NCBI GenBank assembly: GCA_052168315.1
Contig: JBQLZO010000054.1
Span: 1 to 64,000 of the forward strand
Direction of reading: 5' to 3'
Source of the DNA: JBQLZO01 sp052168315
Lineage (GTDB): Bacteria; Planctomycetota; Phycisphaerae; Phycisphaerales; UBA1924
Length of the DNA stretch: 64,000 bases
The translations under genes and the position numbers were made by a program. Below, piece after piece: positions 51,124 to 60,139 of the stretch. The notes below the pieces were generated by a model that was not told where the DNA came from, did no database searches, and saw nothing but the letters and a program-made list of their open reading frames with translations. The number at the start of each line of letters is the position of its first letter. The first letter of the stretch is position 1.

Positions 51124-52077
51124 TCACGAGGGGACATGCGCTGCGCTGTGCCGAGGGGCGAGGGGGCTCGGGTGCGCCCGGCTCTGGGGAGCGAACCGAT
51201 GGCCCGCGAGTTCGAGCACGCCTCGGCAGGTGGTCCACCGGAAGTCGCGGAGCATCCTGCGGAGCTTGCCGGTGGTGGTTCCGGTTCCGACATAGCACTT
51301 GAAGCGTCGGTGGGGCGGCATCGACACCCTGGGGCAGTCTGGCGCGAAGTCGCGCGGATGGAGGTAGACCGAGGTGGCGCGCCCGGCGGCGGCCTCGCGC
51401 TCGATGCCCTGGCGGATCAGGGGATAGGGGAGCAGGCGGAGGTACCCGCCGCCGGAGTAGCACATGCGCTTGCCGATCGGTCCGTAACCGATCCGCGCCA
51501 GCGACATGGGAAGTTCCGGGATGGTGCGTCCGGAGGGCGCGGTCACGACATGGATGCCGCTCTGGCAGGCGTATCCGCCGTGTCCGCGGGCTCCCGGGAA
51601 GAGCGAGGCGTCGTAGAGAATGCCCGCATCCAGCAGCGCATCGAAGGCCCACTCGGCGCCTTCGGTGATCGAGAAGCTCGGCGCGCGGAATCCGATGATC
51701 TCGGCCTGGGGCGCTGCGGAGCGGATCGCGGCGATGGAGTCGTGGATGTCCGCGGTGAAGGTCTCAGGAGAGAGTTCGTAGACCTTCCGGTGCCAGAACG
51801 AGTGCGTGCCGAGTTCGTGTCCCGCGTCGGCGATCCGTGCGACGAGCGCCGGGTGGCGGTCGGCGATCCATCCGAGCACGAAGAATGTTGCCTTGGCGCC
51901 GGCCTCATCGCACAGCGAGAGGATGTGGTCCGTGTACCGCTCGACGAGCGATGATTCGGCGCTGAGCTTCGGCCACTGGCCCGGATCCTCCACGGCCTTG
52001 ACCTCGACGAGGTGGAACCAATCCTCGATATCGAAGGAGAGGGCGTGGATCGGGCTGGGGGCGATGGAAGGAGACAT
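51124..52077 (-). CDS. XrtA/PEP-CTERM-type polysaccharide deacetylase
   Basis: 317-residue NodB-fold deacetylase. The start ALSFDIEDWFHLVEV, then ATFFVLGWIADRHPALVARI, GHELGTHSFWHRKVYEL (metal-binding HSxxH), GFRAPSFSITEGAEWAF and GGGYLRLLPYPLI fit the subgroup tied to exosortase/PEP-CTERM exopolysaccharide loci, with a DUF3473-like C-terminus. It should remove N-acetyl groups from a polysaccharide or lipid-linked sugar. ATG 52077 is chosen; GTG 52098 directly abutting the upstream stop is possible. No exosortase or PEP-CTERM protein is seen in the window. Confidence 0.88.
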   Translation of the reverse strand: MSPSIAPSPIHALSFDIEDWFHLVEVKAVEDPGQWPKLSAESSLVERYTDHILSLCDEAGAKATFFVLGWIADRHPALVARIADAGHELGTHSFWHRKVYELSPETFTADIHDSIAAIRSAAPQAEIIGFRAPSFSITEGAEWAFDALLDAGILYDASLFPGARGHGGYACQSGIHVVTAPSGRTIPELPMSLARIGYGPIGKRMCYSGGGYLRLLPYPLIRQGIEREAAAGRATSVYLHPRDFAPDCPRVSMPPHRRFKCYVGTGTTTGKLRRMLRDFRWTTCRGVLELAGHRFAPQSRAHPSPLAPRHSAAHVPS

Positions 52078-52098
52078 TGGTCTGGCGACTGAGAGCAC

Positions 52099-53013
52099 TC
52101 AGCGGAAACGGTGCCCGTTGGCGATAAAGGCCTTGACATCGGCGCGCGTGGGCATCGAGAAGTGCGTCTGCTCCGCGGCCGGGTTCGGGAGCAGCGCCTC
52201 GTTCGGGATCCCGGACTCGATCGCGCGGACGGCTTCGATGATGGCCTCGGCGGCCAGGTCCTTCGAGCGGGCCATGACATCCTCGAGGGTGTCGTGCCGA
52301 TGGATCTTGTACCGCCGCTGCACGACGATCGGCCCGTTGTCGAGCTTCGCATCGACGAAGTGGACCGAGACGCCGCCCTCGGTCTCGCCGTTGGCGAGGG
52401 TCCAGAAGCTCGGCATGAGCCCGCGATACTTCGGGAGCAGGGCGCCGTGGCAGTTCACGATGCCGTGCGGCGTCTGGTCGCGGAGCGGACGGCGGTAGAG
52501 CTGCGTGCCGCTGATGGAGACGATGAACTCGACACCCTGTTCGCGGAGCTTGGCGCGGAACTCTTCGGAGTTGACATCGGCGCTCTCGTGCACGGGCACG
52601 CCGTACTTCTTCGCCACGGCGGCGACGGAGTAGCAGCGACGCGTCGATCCAAGCAGGGTGTTGAACAGCTTGCTGCGAAGCTTGGCCAGAATGTATGAGC
52701 GGAGCTTCCACTGGAAGTACCCGAAGCCGTAGAGCTTGTACAGGTCCATCGCGGTCTGGACGACGGTGCGCTTGCCCTGGGCGACGGACTGCACATTGAT
52801 GCCGGCGGTCGAGTCGGCGAACTCGCGGAGATACTTGTCGAGCACCTTGGGAAGGTAGAACGGGTCGTTCTGGATGAACACATACTTCTTGAGCGGACGC
52901 CCAGCTGTCGGGGGGCGGCGCTCGAAGGTCTCGATGTGGGGCGCTGGTGCGCTGCCGGTGCCTGGAGCGCTCTGCGCGTGTGCCTGCTGCTGGCTCGTGG
53001 TGGTGCTGGTCAT
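52099..53013 (-). CDS. Formyltransferase family protein, probably sugar-modifying
   Basis: 304-residue protein of the formyltransferase fold. Catalytic residues are visible near 185-230: Asn and His in IVNCHGALLPKYRG and the downstream Asp in DAKLDNGPIV. These match the N-H-D triad of 10-formyl-tetrahydrofolate enzymes such as Fmt and ArnA. The N-terminal 45 residues are Gln/Ser/Ala-rich. Location within a polysaccharide locus argues for formylation of an amino sugar nucleotide rather than Met-tRNA. GAGGAGG lies 7 nt before ATG 53013, which also overlaps the previous stop. Confidence 0.85.
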   Translation of the reverse strand: MTSTTTSQQQAHAQSAPGTGSAPAPHIETFERRPPTAGRPLKKYVFIQNDPFYLPKVLDKYLREFADSTAGINVQSVAQGKRTVVQTAMDLYKLYGFGYFQWKLRSYILAKLRSKLFNTLLGSTRRCYSVAAVAKKYGVPVHESADVNSEEFRAKLREQGVEFIVSISGTQLYRRPLRDQTPHGIVNCHGALLPKYRGLMPSFWTLANGETEGGVSVHFVDAKLDNGPIVVQRRYKIHRHDTLEDVMARSKDLAAEAIIEAVRAIESGIPNEALLPNPAAEQTHFSMPTRADVKAFIANGHRFR

Positions 53014-54302
53014 GCCGAGACCTCCTCGGTTGGAGCGGGCTGCGAGGGTGGCTGGGCGGGTCGCGTGTTGGTGCGGTGCGGCGCTCCGGCGACCTGCTCG
53101 AGGAGTTCGAGCCAGCGATGGCACGCTGCGCTGCGGTCGTAGGCGCTCGAGAGCGCCCGGCGGGCGTTGCCGCCGAGGCGAGCGGCGAGGGTCGGATCGC
53201 CCGCGAGGCGTCGGATGGCCGCGACGAGTTGAGCGGCATCACCCGGATTGACCGTGACGCCGCACTCGTGCTCGGCGAGCACACGGGCGAGTTCGCTGCT
53301 GGGATCGCCGATGAAGATCGTGGGGCGTTCGGCGGCCATGATCCCGAAGAGCTTGCACGGCACCATGATGCCCTCGACGCCCTTGCGCAGCGATGCGAGG
53401 TGCACATCCGCGACGCTCAGCGACTGGTCGAGCCGCTCGCGCGGCTGATAGGGGGCGAGCACCGCGTTGGTGAGCGATCGCTCGCGCACAAATCGCTCGA
53501 CTTCGTCCTTGCGCTTCCCCCCGCCGGCGAAGACGAATCGGAATCGGTCGTCATCCGAAAGCAGCGCGGCCGCATCGCACATGGTGCGGACATCGTGCCC
53601 GAGGCCGAAGTTGCCCGAGTACATGATCACGAACCGATCGCCGAGGGACCACTCCTCGCGATACGGATTTGTGGAGCGGTCGATGGGCTTGACTTCGGCC
53701 GGATCGGACCAGACGCCGATGTGCGCGATCCGGGTCGGATCGTCATCGGCGACGCCCTTGCCCATGACCCGCTCGTGCATGCAGCGCCCCAGCACCACGA
53801 CGCGATCCGCCCTCCTGAGGCAGAACCGGTTGAGTCGCTCGAACAGGCGGGTGGCGAGAGCGCGCTCGCGCATGACGCCGCAGGCCACGGGCAGGTCGGG
53901 ATACAGGTCCATGACCCAGTAGACGAATCGCGAGCCGCGGAAGACGCGCAGGAGCCAGCCGAGAAGAGCGATAAAGGGTGGGGTGGTGAAGCAGACCACG
54001 ACATCGGCCTTTGGGATGGTGAAGGCCTTGATGGTGGCCATGAGGTAGAACAGTGCGAAGTCGGCGGCGCGTGCGAGGAGCCCGGCCTTGCCGAAGAGGC
54101 TGCGTCCGACCCGATAGACCTGGGCGCCGTCGACGGTCTCGCGAGCGGGCAGGCCCGCGCCCTTCTCGCCGTAGATGGAGCGGGAGGCGATGACCTGGAC
54201 CTCGTGCCCGTGGGCGATGAGATGGCGCGCGAGGTCGTGCGCGTGCTGGGCTGTGGCCGCGTGGTCGGGGTAGAAGACCTGGTTGATAAAGAGAACGCGC
54301 AT
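53010..54302 (-). CDS. Glycosyltransferase family 4 (WbuB-like)
   Basis: 430-residue GT-B glycosyltransferase. MRVLFINQVFYPDHAATAQH and DLARHLIAHGHEVQVIAS are the family start, as in WbuB fucosyl- or N-acetylfucosaminyl-transferases. FVYWVMDLYPDLP, MYSGNFGLGHDVRTMCDAAA, FVFAGGGKRKDEVERFV and an EX7E-like region (LRKGVEGIMVPCKLFGIMAA) follow. The start lies 6 bp after the stop of the GDP-fucose synthase gene, and its stop overlaps the formyltransferase start. The pairing with a fucose synthase suggests a fucose donor, as inference. Confidence 0.9.
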   Translation of the reverse strand: MRVLFINQVFYPDHAATAQHAHDLARHLIAHGHEVQVIASRSIYGEKGAGLPARETVDGAQVYRVGRSLFGKAGLLARAADFALFYLMATIKAFTIPKADVVVCFTTPPFIALLGWLLRVFRGSRFVYWVMDLYPDLPVACGVMRERALATRLFERLNRFCLRRADRVVVLGRCMHERVMGKGVADDDPTRIAHIGVWSDPAEVKPIDRSTNPYREEWSLGDRFVIMYSGNFGLGHDVRTMCDAAALLSDDDRFRFVFAGGGKRKDEVERFVRERSLTNAVLAPYQPRERLDQSLSVADVHLASLRKGVEGIMVPCKLFGIMAAERPTIFIGDPSSELARVLAEHECGVTVNPGDAAQLVAAIRRLAGDPTLAARLGGNARRALSSAYDRSAACHRWLELLEQVAGAPHRTNTRPAQPPSQPAPTEEVSA

Positions 54303-54308
54303 CGTGAC

Positions 54309-55325
54309 TCAGAGCCTCGCATCCGCATCGTGGCGGTGTTCCCTGAACCACGCGATGGTTCGGGCGAGACCTTCCTCGAAGGAGACGGCGGCCCGCCAGT
54401 TCAGGAGTTTGGCGGCGCGTTCGGTGGAGAGGGATCGGCGGGGCTGGCCGTCGGGCTTGGTCGTGTCCCACTTGATCTTCGCGTCGATGGTCTCTTCGGT
54501 GGCGAATCCGGTGAGCCGGGCGATGAGGTGGACGAGGTCCTTGATTGTGATCTCGAAGCCGGCGCCGAGGTTGATGGGGGTTGGGTCTTCCATGACTTCG
54601 GCGGCGCGGAGGATGCCGTCGGCCGCGTCGTCGACATAGAGGAACTCGCGGCTGGCGCTGCCGGTGCCCCAGCAGACGATGTGGTCATCGCCGCGATCCA
54701 TGGCTTCGACGCACTTCCGGATGAGCGCGGGGATGACATGGGAGGAGTGGAGGTTGAAGTTGTCGCGCGGGCCGTAGAGGTTGACGGGGAGGACATACGC
54801 GCTGCGCATGTTGTATTGGAGTCGGTAGGCGTCGAGCATCTGCCATGCGGCTTTCTTGGCGACGCCGTAGGGCGCGTTGGTCTCCTCAGGGTAGCCGTTC
54901 CAGATATCTTCTTCCTTGAAGGGGATCGGGGCGAATTTGGGGTAGGCGCAGATCGTCCCGGTCTGGAGGAACACCGAGCCGGGCTGCTCGTGGTAGCCGC
55001 GCTGGCGGAACTGCTCGATGAGGTGCAGGGCCATCGCCATGTTGGCGTAGAAGTATCGGCCGGGGTTGTCGCGGTTGGCACCGATGCCTCCGACCTCGGC
55101 GGCGAGGTGGATGACAGCGGAGGGCGGGCCGGAGAGGGCCCGCTCGGCGTCCGCGTACATGCGCGCGACGGCGTTCTGGTCGGCGAGGTCGTATTGGGCC
55201 CGCCGGGGGATGAAGACGCGGTCGGCGGGCACTCCCCGATTGAGGAGTCGCTCGTGGATGGCCTGGCCGAGGAATCCGGCGCCGCCGGTGAGGATGATTC
55301 GGGCGTTTGCCCAGGGGATGGTCAT
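54309..55325 (-). CDS. fcl: GDP-L-fucose synthase
   Basis: 338-residue short-chain dehydrogenase of the Fcl/WcaG type. It epimerises and reduces GDP-4-keto-6-deoxy-D-mannose to GDP-L-fucose with NADPH. It shows [58 protein letters not shown], the catalytic YGVAKKAAW (YxxxK), [20 protein letters not shown] and [12 protein letters not shown]. The GGIGAN loop is diagnostic for GDP-fucose synthases. The start ATG 55325 has AGGAA 9 nt ahead. The partner Gmd gene is at the far end of the locus. The fit is very good, but a related GDP-deoxy-sugar reductase is not excluded. Confidence 0.88.
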   Translation of the reverse strand: MTIPWANARIILTGGAGFLGQAIHERLLNRGVPADRVFIPRRAQYDLADQNAVARMYADAERALSGPPSAVIHLAAEVGGIGANRDNPGRYFYANMAMALHLIEQFRQRGYHEQPGSVFLQTGTICAYPKFAPIPFKEEDIWNGYPEETNAPYGVAKKAAWQMLDAYRLQYNMRSAYVLPVNLYGPRDNFNLHSSHVIPALIRKCVEAMDRGDDHIVCWGTGSASREFLYVDDAADGILRAAEVMEDPTPINLGAGFEITIKDLVHLIARLTGFATEETIDAKIKWDTTKPDGQPRRSLSTERAAKLLNWRAAVSFEEGLARTIAWFREHRHDADARL

Positions 55326-55608
55326 GCGGAGGTTCCTGGTGCGGCTCGGCGAATTCGGGGCATTGCCCGGAGGGGTGGGTATCGGCTTGCGGCCGGATCG
55401 GTTCAATCGAATTTATGGGCGAGGGATGGTATGTCCGCCACAGTGAATCCCGGACTTGATCGATACTACCGTGGCGAGGCGGTACGCCCGCGGTGTGGCG
55501 GTTGTTCAGACCGGCCGGCGATCGGCATCGCGGATTGATTTTATCGTCTGGTTCCCCGTACGATCGCCGCTGCTGTTCGGCACTTTCCTCGGAACCCCAG
55601 AGACCACG

Positions 55609-56304
55609 ATGGTCGGTGTGCAGGAGCCAGTTGTGAACCGACCCTCGTCGACCAAGCTTCACCTCGGTTGCGGGCTCGTGACCCCGGATGGCTGGATCAA
55701 TGTCGACGGGTCGTGGAACGCCCGGCTTGCCAAGTGGCCGTTCGTTCGCAAAGCGCTCGCCGGGGTCGGGATCATCTCGAAGGACCACGCCGAGCGTCAA
55801 TGGTCGCAGACGATCGTGTATCACGATGTTCGGAAGCGGCTTCCGTGGGGCTCGGGCTCGATGGACGCGGTGTACCAGTCCCATCTGCTCGAGCACCTGT
55901 ACAGGAAAGAGGCGCAGTTCCTGCTCGAGGAGTGTTTCCGCGTGCTCAGCGCGGGCGGGGTGCTGCGCGTCGTCGTGCCAGATCTCGAGACGATCGTCCG
56001 CGAATATGTCGCGAGCGAAGGGGCCGAGGACGCCGCGGATGTGATGAACAAGAAGCTGCTGTTTCGAGAGCTCAGCGCGGGGCGCCGATCGTTGCTCGGG
56101 CTGGTCACATCGTTCACGGAATTTCACAGCCACAAGTTCATGTACGACGGCCCGTGCCTGTCCAAGTACATGCGGCAGGCGGGTTTCGGTGATGTGAGCG
56201 TCCGCGAGTGCTTCGATTCGCGGATCGACGGAATCCGTGACATCGAGCGCGAGAACCGGGCGGGCGCCGGCGGGCTTTGCGTGGAAGGTGTGAAGCCCCA
56301 TTGA
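55609..56304 (+). CDS. SAM-dependent methyltransferase, small polysaccharide-locus type
   Basis: 231-residue methyltransferase. SSTKLHLGCGLVTPDGWINV is the family's motif I (as in the Methyltransf_11-like proteins of O-antigen loci), LEHLYRKEAQFLLEECFRVL is the central helix, and VLSAGGVLRVVVPDLETIVR is the motif III strand. It is divergent from the fucose synthase gene across a 283-bp gap and is followed by an epimerase whose TTG start overlaps its stop (4 bp). It probably O-methylates a sugar of the same polymer; this is inference. Confidence 0.83.
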   Translation: MVGVQEPVVNRPSSTKLHLGCGLVTPDGWINVDGSWNARLAKWPFVRKALAGVGIISKDHAERQWSQTIVYHDVRKRLPWGSGSMDAVYQSHLLEHLYRKEAQFLLEECFRVLSAGGVLRVVVPDLETIVREYVASEGAEDAADVMNKKLLFRELSAGRRSLLGLVTSFTEFHSHKFMYDGPCLSKYMRQAGFGDVSVRECFDSRIDGIRDIERENRAGAGGLCVEGVKPH

Positions 56305-57287
56305 CACAGGAATTGCCGGGCGATCGGCGCGCCGAGCCTGAGTCCATTCTCGTGACCGGCGCTGCCGGATTCATCGGCTCGCACCTGAGCGAACGCCTGC
56401 TCGGTGAGGGGCGCCGGGTGATCGGCTTCGACAACTTCTGTGATTTCTACGACCCCGCGATCAAGCGTGCCCGCGCCGAGCGTCTCGGGCAGCGCGAGGG
56501 ATTCGCGCTCATCGAAGGGGACATCCGTGACGAATCCGCGGTCGAGGCTTTGTTCGCCGCGCACCGCCCCGACGCGGTGGTACACATCGCTGCCATGGCC
56601 GGAGTCCGCCCGAGCATCCAGAACCCGCGGCTGTACACCGAGGTGAACATCGACGGGACGGCCACGCTGCTTCGTGCGGCCGAGCGGGCGGAGTGCTCGC
56701 GCTTCGTGTTCGCGTCGAGTTCGTCGGTGTACGGGAACAACCCGAAGGCGCCGTTCTCGGAGGAGGATCCGGTGGACCACCCCATCTCCCCGTACGCGGC
56801 CACGAAGCGTGCGGGCGAGCTCCTGTGCCACGCGCACTGGCACCTGACGGGCATGCCCGTGGCGTGCCTGCGATTCTTCACCGTGTACGGCCCAGGCCAG
56901 CGCCCAGACCTGGCGATCTCGAAGTTCCTCAGGCTGGTGGCCGACGATCGGGCGATCCCGATGTTCGGGAACGGGCGGACCAGCCGCGATTACACCTTCG
57001 TGGACGACATCGTGGGAGGCGTGGTGGCTGCACTCGACCGGATCGATCGCTTCCGTCTCTACAATCTGGGCGGGAGTGCCCCGGTCACGCTGGATGAACT
57101 CATCCAGACCATCGGACGCGTGACCGGGCGGACGGTGCAGCTGGAGCACCTGCCCGCCCAGGCGGGTGATGTGGAGCGAACCTTTGCGGACCTGTCGCGG
57201 AGCCGGGCGGAGCTCGGGTATGAGCCTCGGACGACGCTGGAAGAGGGGATCTGGAGGCAGTGGGAGGCCATGCGGCGGGGCGGGTGA
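56301..57287 (+). CDS. NAD-dependent UDP-sugar 4-epimerase (UDP-glucuronate type)
   Basis: 328-residue extended short-chain dehydrogenase. ILVTGAAGFIGSHLSERLL is the NAD-binding loop. MAGVRPSIQNPRLYTEVNID resembles UDP-glucuronate 4-epimerases, SSSVYGNNPKAPFSEEDPVD follows, and the catalytic Tyr/Lys are in SPYAATKRAGELL. Late motifs are VYGPGQRPDLAI and RDYTFVDDIVGGVV. It would supply a galacturonate-type acid sugar. The start is the TTG at 56301, which overlaps the preceding stop; GGAAGG about 10 nt upstream supports it. Other UDP-hexose epimerase activities are possible. Confidence 0.88.
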   Translation: MTQELPGDRRAEPESILVTGAAGFIGSHLSERLLGEGRRVIGFDNFCDFYDPAIKRARAERLGQREGFALIEGDIRDESAVEALFAAHRPDAVVHIAAMAGVRPSIQNPRLYTEVNIDGTATLLRAAERAECSRFVFASSSSVYGNNPKAPFSEEDPVDHPISPYAATKRAGELLCHAHWHLTGMPVACLRFFTVYGPGQRPDLAISKFLRLVADDRAIPMFGNGRTSRDYTFVDDIVGGVVAALDRIDRFRLYNLGGSAPVTLDELIQTIGRVTGRTVQLEHLPAQAGDVERTFADLSRSRAELGYEPRTTLEEGIWRQWEAMRRGG

Positions 57288-57367
57288 GGCGTGTCGGGTC
57301 AGCCCGGTGGTGTGTCGATGTCGTTGAGGGCGCTGCCTTGGCGATGGATTGGTTCTTTGAGGGATCG

Positions 57368-58582
57368 ATGCGGGTCACGATCTTTGAGTACTCCGATGGC
57401 GGGCATCGGCTGACCTATGTCAGGCAGATCCTGAACGCGCTGGCCGGACAGGCTGGGCTGCAGATCTCGGTGGTGGTGTCGAGCGGGGCGGCCCAGAGCG
57501 AGGCGTTCAGGCATCAGGTCGAGCCCTGGAAGGACCGCTTCCCGGTTCGTGTGGTGCCCGGGGACTACCGCGCCGGGGCCCGCCGGCGGGATCTGTTCAA
57601 GCTGGCGGTCAAGAAGATTGAGGCGTTGGGCGAGGCGATCGCGCTGACGCGTCCCGAGTTCCTGATCCTGCCAACAGCCGATGGGATCGCCCCGCTGCTG
57701 GCGCTGCGATCCGGAGTGGTCGAGGGTGTCGGGAGCGTCGCGTTTGTCATCCACAATGCGGGCTTCGCGCACCCGGCTGGAAACTGGATGGAAATGGTCA
57801 GCGCCCGCACCTCGATCGAACTGACGGGGCGCGTGCCGAACGCCCGGCTGCACTTCGTCAACGCGCTCGGATGGGACTACCTGCACGATCGTGGGCACCG
57901 GTTCGCCGAGCGGAGCGATGTGCTCCCGGACCCGGTCGATGCTCAGACGCCGCGCGAGAAGCGGGGGGCGCGGTCGCGCCTCGGGCTCCCCGACGATGGC
58001 GTGCTGATCGTCTCGGCGGGTGTGCAGGACCGCCGGAAGGGGATCCATTTCCTGGTGCGGTCGCTGGCGCACCTGCCCGAGCGGACGCTGGAGCGGACGC
58101 GGCTCGTGCTGGCCGGTCGCTGCACCGAGGACATCGCCCGGGACCTGGGCTCTCTGCCGCAGCGGATCGCGGACCGGGTGATCCGGATCGATCGGTACCT
58201 GTCCGATGATGAGCTGTGCGATGCGCTGTCCGCGGCGGACCTGGTGGCGACCTGCCATCCGCGCCACATGGGGCTCTCGAACATCGCGCTGCGGGCCGTC
58301 TCGCTCGAGCGCCCGGTGCTCGCATCGGACTGGGGGTGGCTCGGGAGCATGGTGCCGCGGTTCGATCTTGGCTGGTCGGGCGCGATCAGCGACCCGGAGT
58401 CGTACGCCGGGACGATCGTGCAGGGCATCGAGGGGGCGCCGGACTGGCGGCCCTCCGAAGCGACGCGGGCGCTCGTGGGCTTCCACCAGCCGGAGAACTT
58501 CAAGGCCAACATCCTTGGGTGGTTCGGGATCGGTGATGGCGGGCGGAAATGGGCGCAGGTGCGGGAATCGGCGGGGGCGTGA
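57368..58582 (+). CDS. Glycosyltransferase family 4-like
   Basis: 404-residue GT-B protein. The N-terminus MRVTIFEYSDGGHRLTYVRQ has the glycine-rich acceptor loop. In the C-terminal half, VLIVSAGVQDRRKGIHFLVR, LVLAGRCTEDIARDLG and the segment ATCHPRHMGLSNIALRAVSL resemble the donor-binding site, but a clear EX7E pair is absent. ATG 57368 is favoured by GAGGGA just upstream; ATG 57344 is an alternative. It follows the epimerase by 80 bp on the same strand and converges with the flippase gene. Sugar specificity is unknown. Confidence 0.82.
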   Translation: MRVTIFEYSDGGHRLTYVRQILNALAGQAGLQISVVVSSGAAQSEAFRHQVEPWKDRFPVRVVPGDYRAGARRRDLFKLAVKKIEALGEAIALTRPEFLILPTADGIAPLLALRSGVVEGVGSVAFVIHNAGFAHPAGNWMEMVSARTSIELTGRVPNARLHFVNALGWDYLHDRGHRFAERSDVLPDPVDAQTPREKRGARSRLGLPDDGVLIVSAGVQDRRKGIHFLVRSLAHLPERTLERTRLVLAGRCTEDIARDLGSLPQRIADRVIRIDRYLSDDELCDALSAADLVATCHPRHMGLSNIALRAVSLERPVLASDWGWLGSMVPRFDLGWSGAISDPESYAGTIVQGIEGAPDWRPSEATRALVGFHQPENFKANILGWFGIGDGGRKWAQVRESAGA

Positions 58583-58618
58583 CCCGAGACGGCCTGGCCC
58601 GCCCGGCAACCGACTCGA

Positions 58619-60139
58619 TCAGAGCAAGCGCAGCGCGAGCCCGACGCCTGGGAGGGTGCGAATCCGGTTCGGGATGGCATCCCTGATCCTCTTGCCAATC
58701 TGTGCGGCCGTCCTGCGGAGGGCGAGCTTGCCGATGGGGTGGTAGAGGATGCCGAACGACACCACCGCGGCGGCGATGCACAGCGCGGCGTTGAGGCGCG
58801 AATCCTCTGGATCGAAGGCCCATCGGCACGCGATCGCCGGCAGGGCGCAGGCCGCAGAGAGGATCGACGGCTTCAGGATCGACGCGAGGAATCGGAACGA
58901 GTTCGTCCACGCATCGGTGACGAGTCCGATGCTGAAGGCCGTGATGGCGATTCGCTGGACCAGTACGGCGAGGCAGACGATCGCGAGGTCGCCCGTCCAG
59001 GCCGTGCCCGCGATGGCGCCGAGGAAGCTGGACGCGCCGATGATCGAGGTGATGAACTGCAGCCGGAACCTGCCCAGGGCCGCGTAGATGGTCGTGTTGA
59101 GCCATCCCACGGCGGCGACCCCGGCGGCGATGCTCAGGATCTGGAGTGGGATAATGGCGTCGACCCACTTGTCCTTGTAGAGCATCAGCAGGAGCGGCTC
59201 GGCGCACACCGCCAGCAGCGCAGCGGCGGGCATCGCGATGTACCCCATCGTGTCGCCGGCCTCGAAGAACGCGCGAATCAGGCGTGGGCGGTCGTCCTTG
59301 AGCCTCGACAGACCCGGGGTGAGCACCGTCGCGAGGTTTCCGGCCAGCAGCGTGGCGACCTGGGTCGACAGGCTGAAGGCGAAAAAGTACACGCCGACGA
59401 TCGGCTTGCTCAGGAAGAAGCCGAGGATGAGGTAGTCGCCCTGGCGCACGAGGGTGTACATGCTGTTGGTGCCGAAGAGGAACCCGCTGGCTCGGAGGAT
59501 GCCACCCCATTGCGAGAACGAGGGCCCTCCGGCGAAACGGATTCCGGCGGCGCGCCAGGTCATGGCGAACCCGACGAGCGCGACCACCGGCAGCGGGATG
59601 ACCAGCGCGTACGCGCCCAGCCCCGCGGCCGCGAGGATGACCGAGAGCAGGGGCTGGATGAGCCCCTTGGCGACGGTGGCCCGCGCCAGCAGCCCGAATC
59701 GCATCCGCACGCCGAGGGCCGCCTCGCTGACGACGCCGAGGGCGCGGAGCGGGGCGCCCGCCGCGGCGATCCACAGCAGCGGTGCCAGCTCGGGCGCGTC
59801 GTAGGCGTTGGCCAGCGGCTCGGCCAGCGCCGCCTGGATCACCCCGGCCAGGGTTCCAGTGCCCAGCGACATCCACGCGCACGAACGGGCCAGCGAATCG
59901 AGTTCCTCGTGGCGGCGCGAGAGCACCTCCCGGAATCCGAGTTTCTGCGCGATCGCGAGCCCCTCGTACAGCGCGACCGTCCACGCGAACAGGGCGAACG
60001 ACTCTTGGATCAGCAGCGCGGCGAGGATGAGCTGCGCGATGGAGGTGAACACCTTGGTCGCGATGGTCGCGCCGAACATCATTGCGGCGCTGCGGACCAT
60101 GGCGCCGCCGAGCGGGCGTTCGGTGCCGGAAGCGCTCAT
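58619..60139 (-). CDS. Polysaccharide flippase (Wzx-like, MOP superfamily)
   Basis: 506-residue integral membrane protein with about 14 spans, of the oligosaccharidyl-lipid flippase family. MVRSAAMMFGATIATKVFTS, the GFREVLSRRHEELD loop, the amphipathic GGILRASGFLFGTNSMYTLV and the LLAGNLATVLTPGLSRLKDD segment fit the polysaccharide-biosynthesis Wzx/exopolysaccharide transporter group. It would move undecaprenyl-linked repeat units to the periplasm for the Wzy-like polymerase at the other end of the locus. Its start overlaps the stop of the upstream glycosyltransferase (ATGA, 60136-60139). Confidence 0.88.
   Translation of the reverse strand: MSASGTERPLGGAMVRSAAMMFGATIATKVFTSIAQLILAALLIQESFALFAWTVALYEGLAIAQKLGFREVLSRRHEELDSLARSCAWMSLGTGTLAGVIQAALAEPLANAYDAPELAPLLWIAAAGAPLRALGVVSEAALGVRMRFGLLARATVAKGLIQPLLSVILAAAGLGAYALVIPLPVVALVGFAMTWRAAGIRFAGGPSFSQWGGILRASGFLFGTNSMYTLVRQGDYLILGFFLSKPIVGVYFFAFSLSTQVATLLAGNLATVLTPGLSRLKDDRPRLIRAFFEAGDTMGYIAMPAAALLAVCAEPLLLMLYKDKWVDAIIPLQILSIAAGVAAVGWLNTTIYAALGRFRLQFITSIIGASSFLGAIAGTAWTGDLAIVCLAVLVQRIAITAFSIGLVTDAWTNSFRFLASILKPSILSAACALPAIACRWAFDPEDSRLNAALCIAAAVVSFGILYHPIGKLALRRTAAQIGKRIRDAIPNRIRTLPGVGLALRLL

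Noticed and set aside
52947..55538. 863-codon plus-strand frame across three polysaccharide genes
   Set aside because: It runs antisense through three convincing, coupled glycan genes and is an acidic shadow translation.
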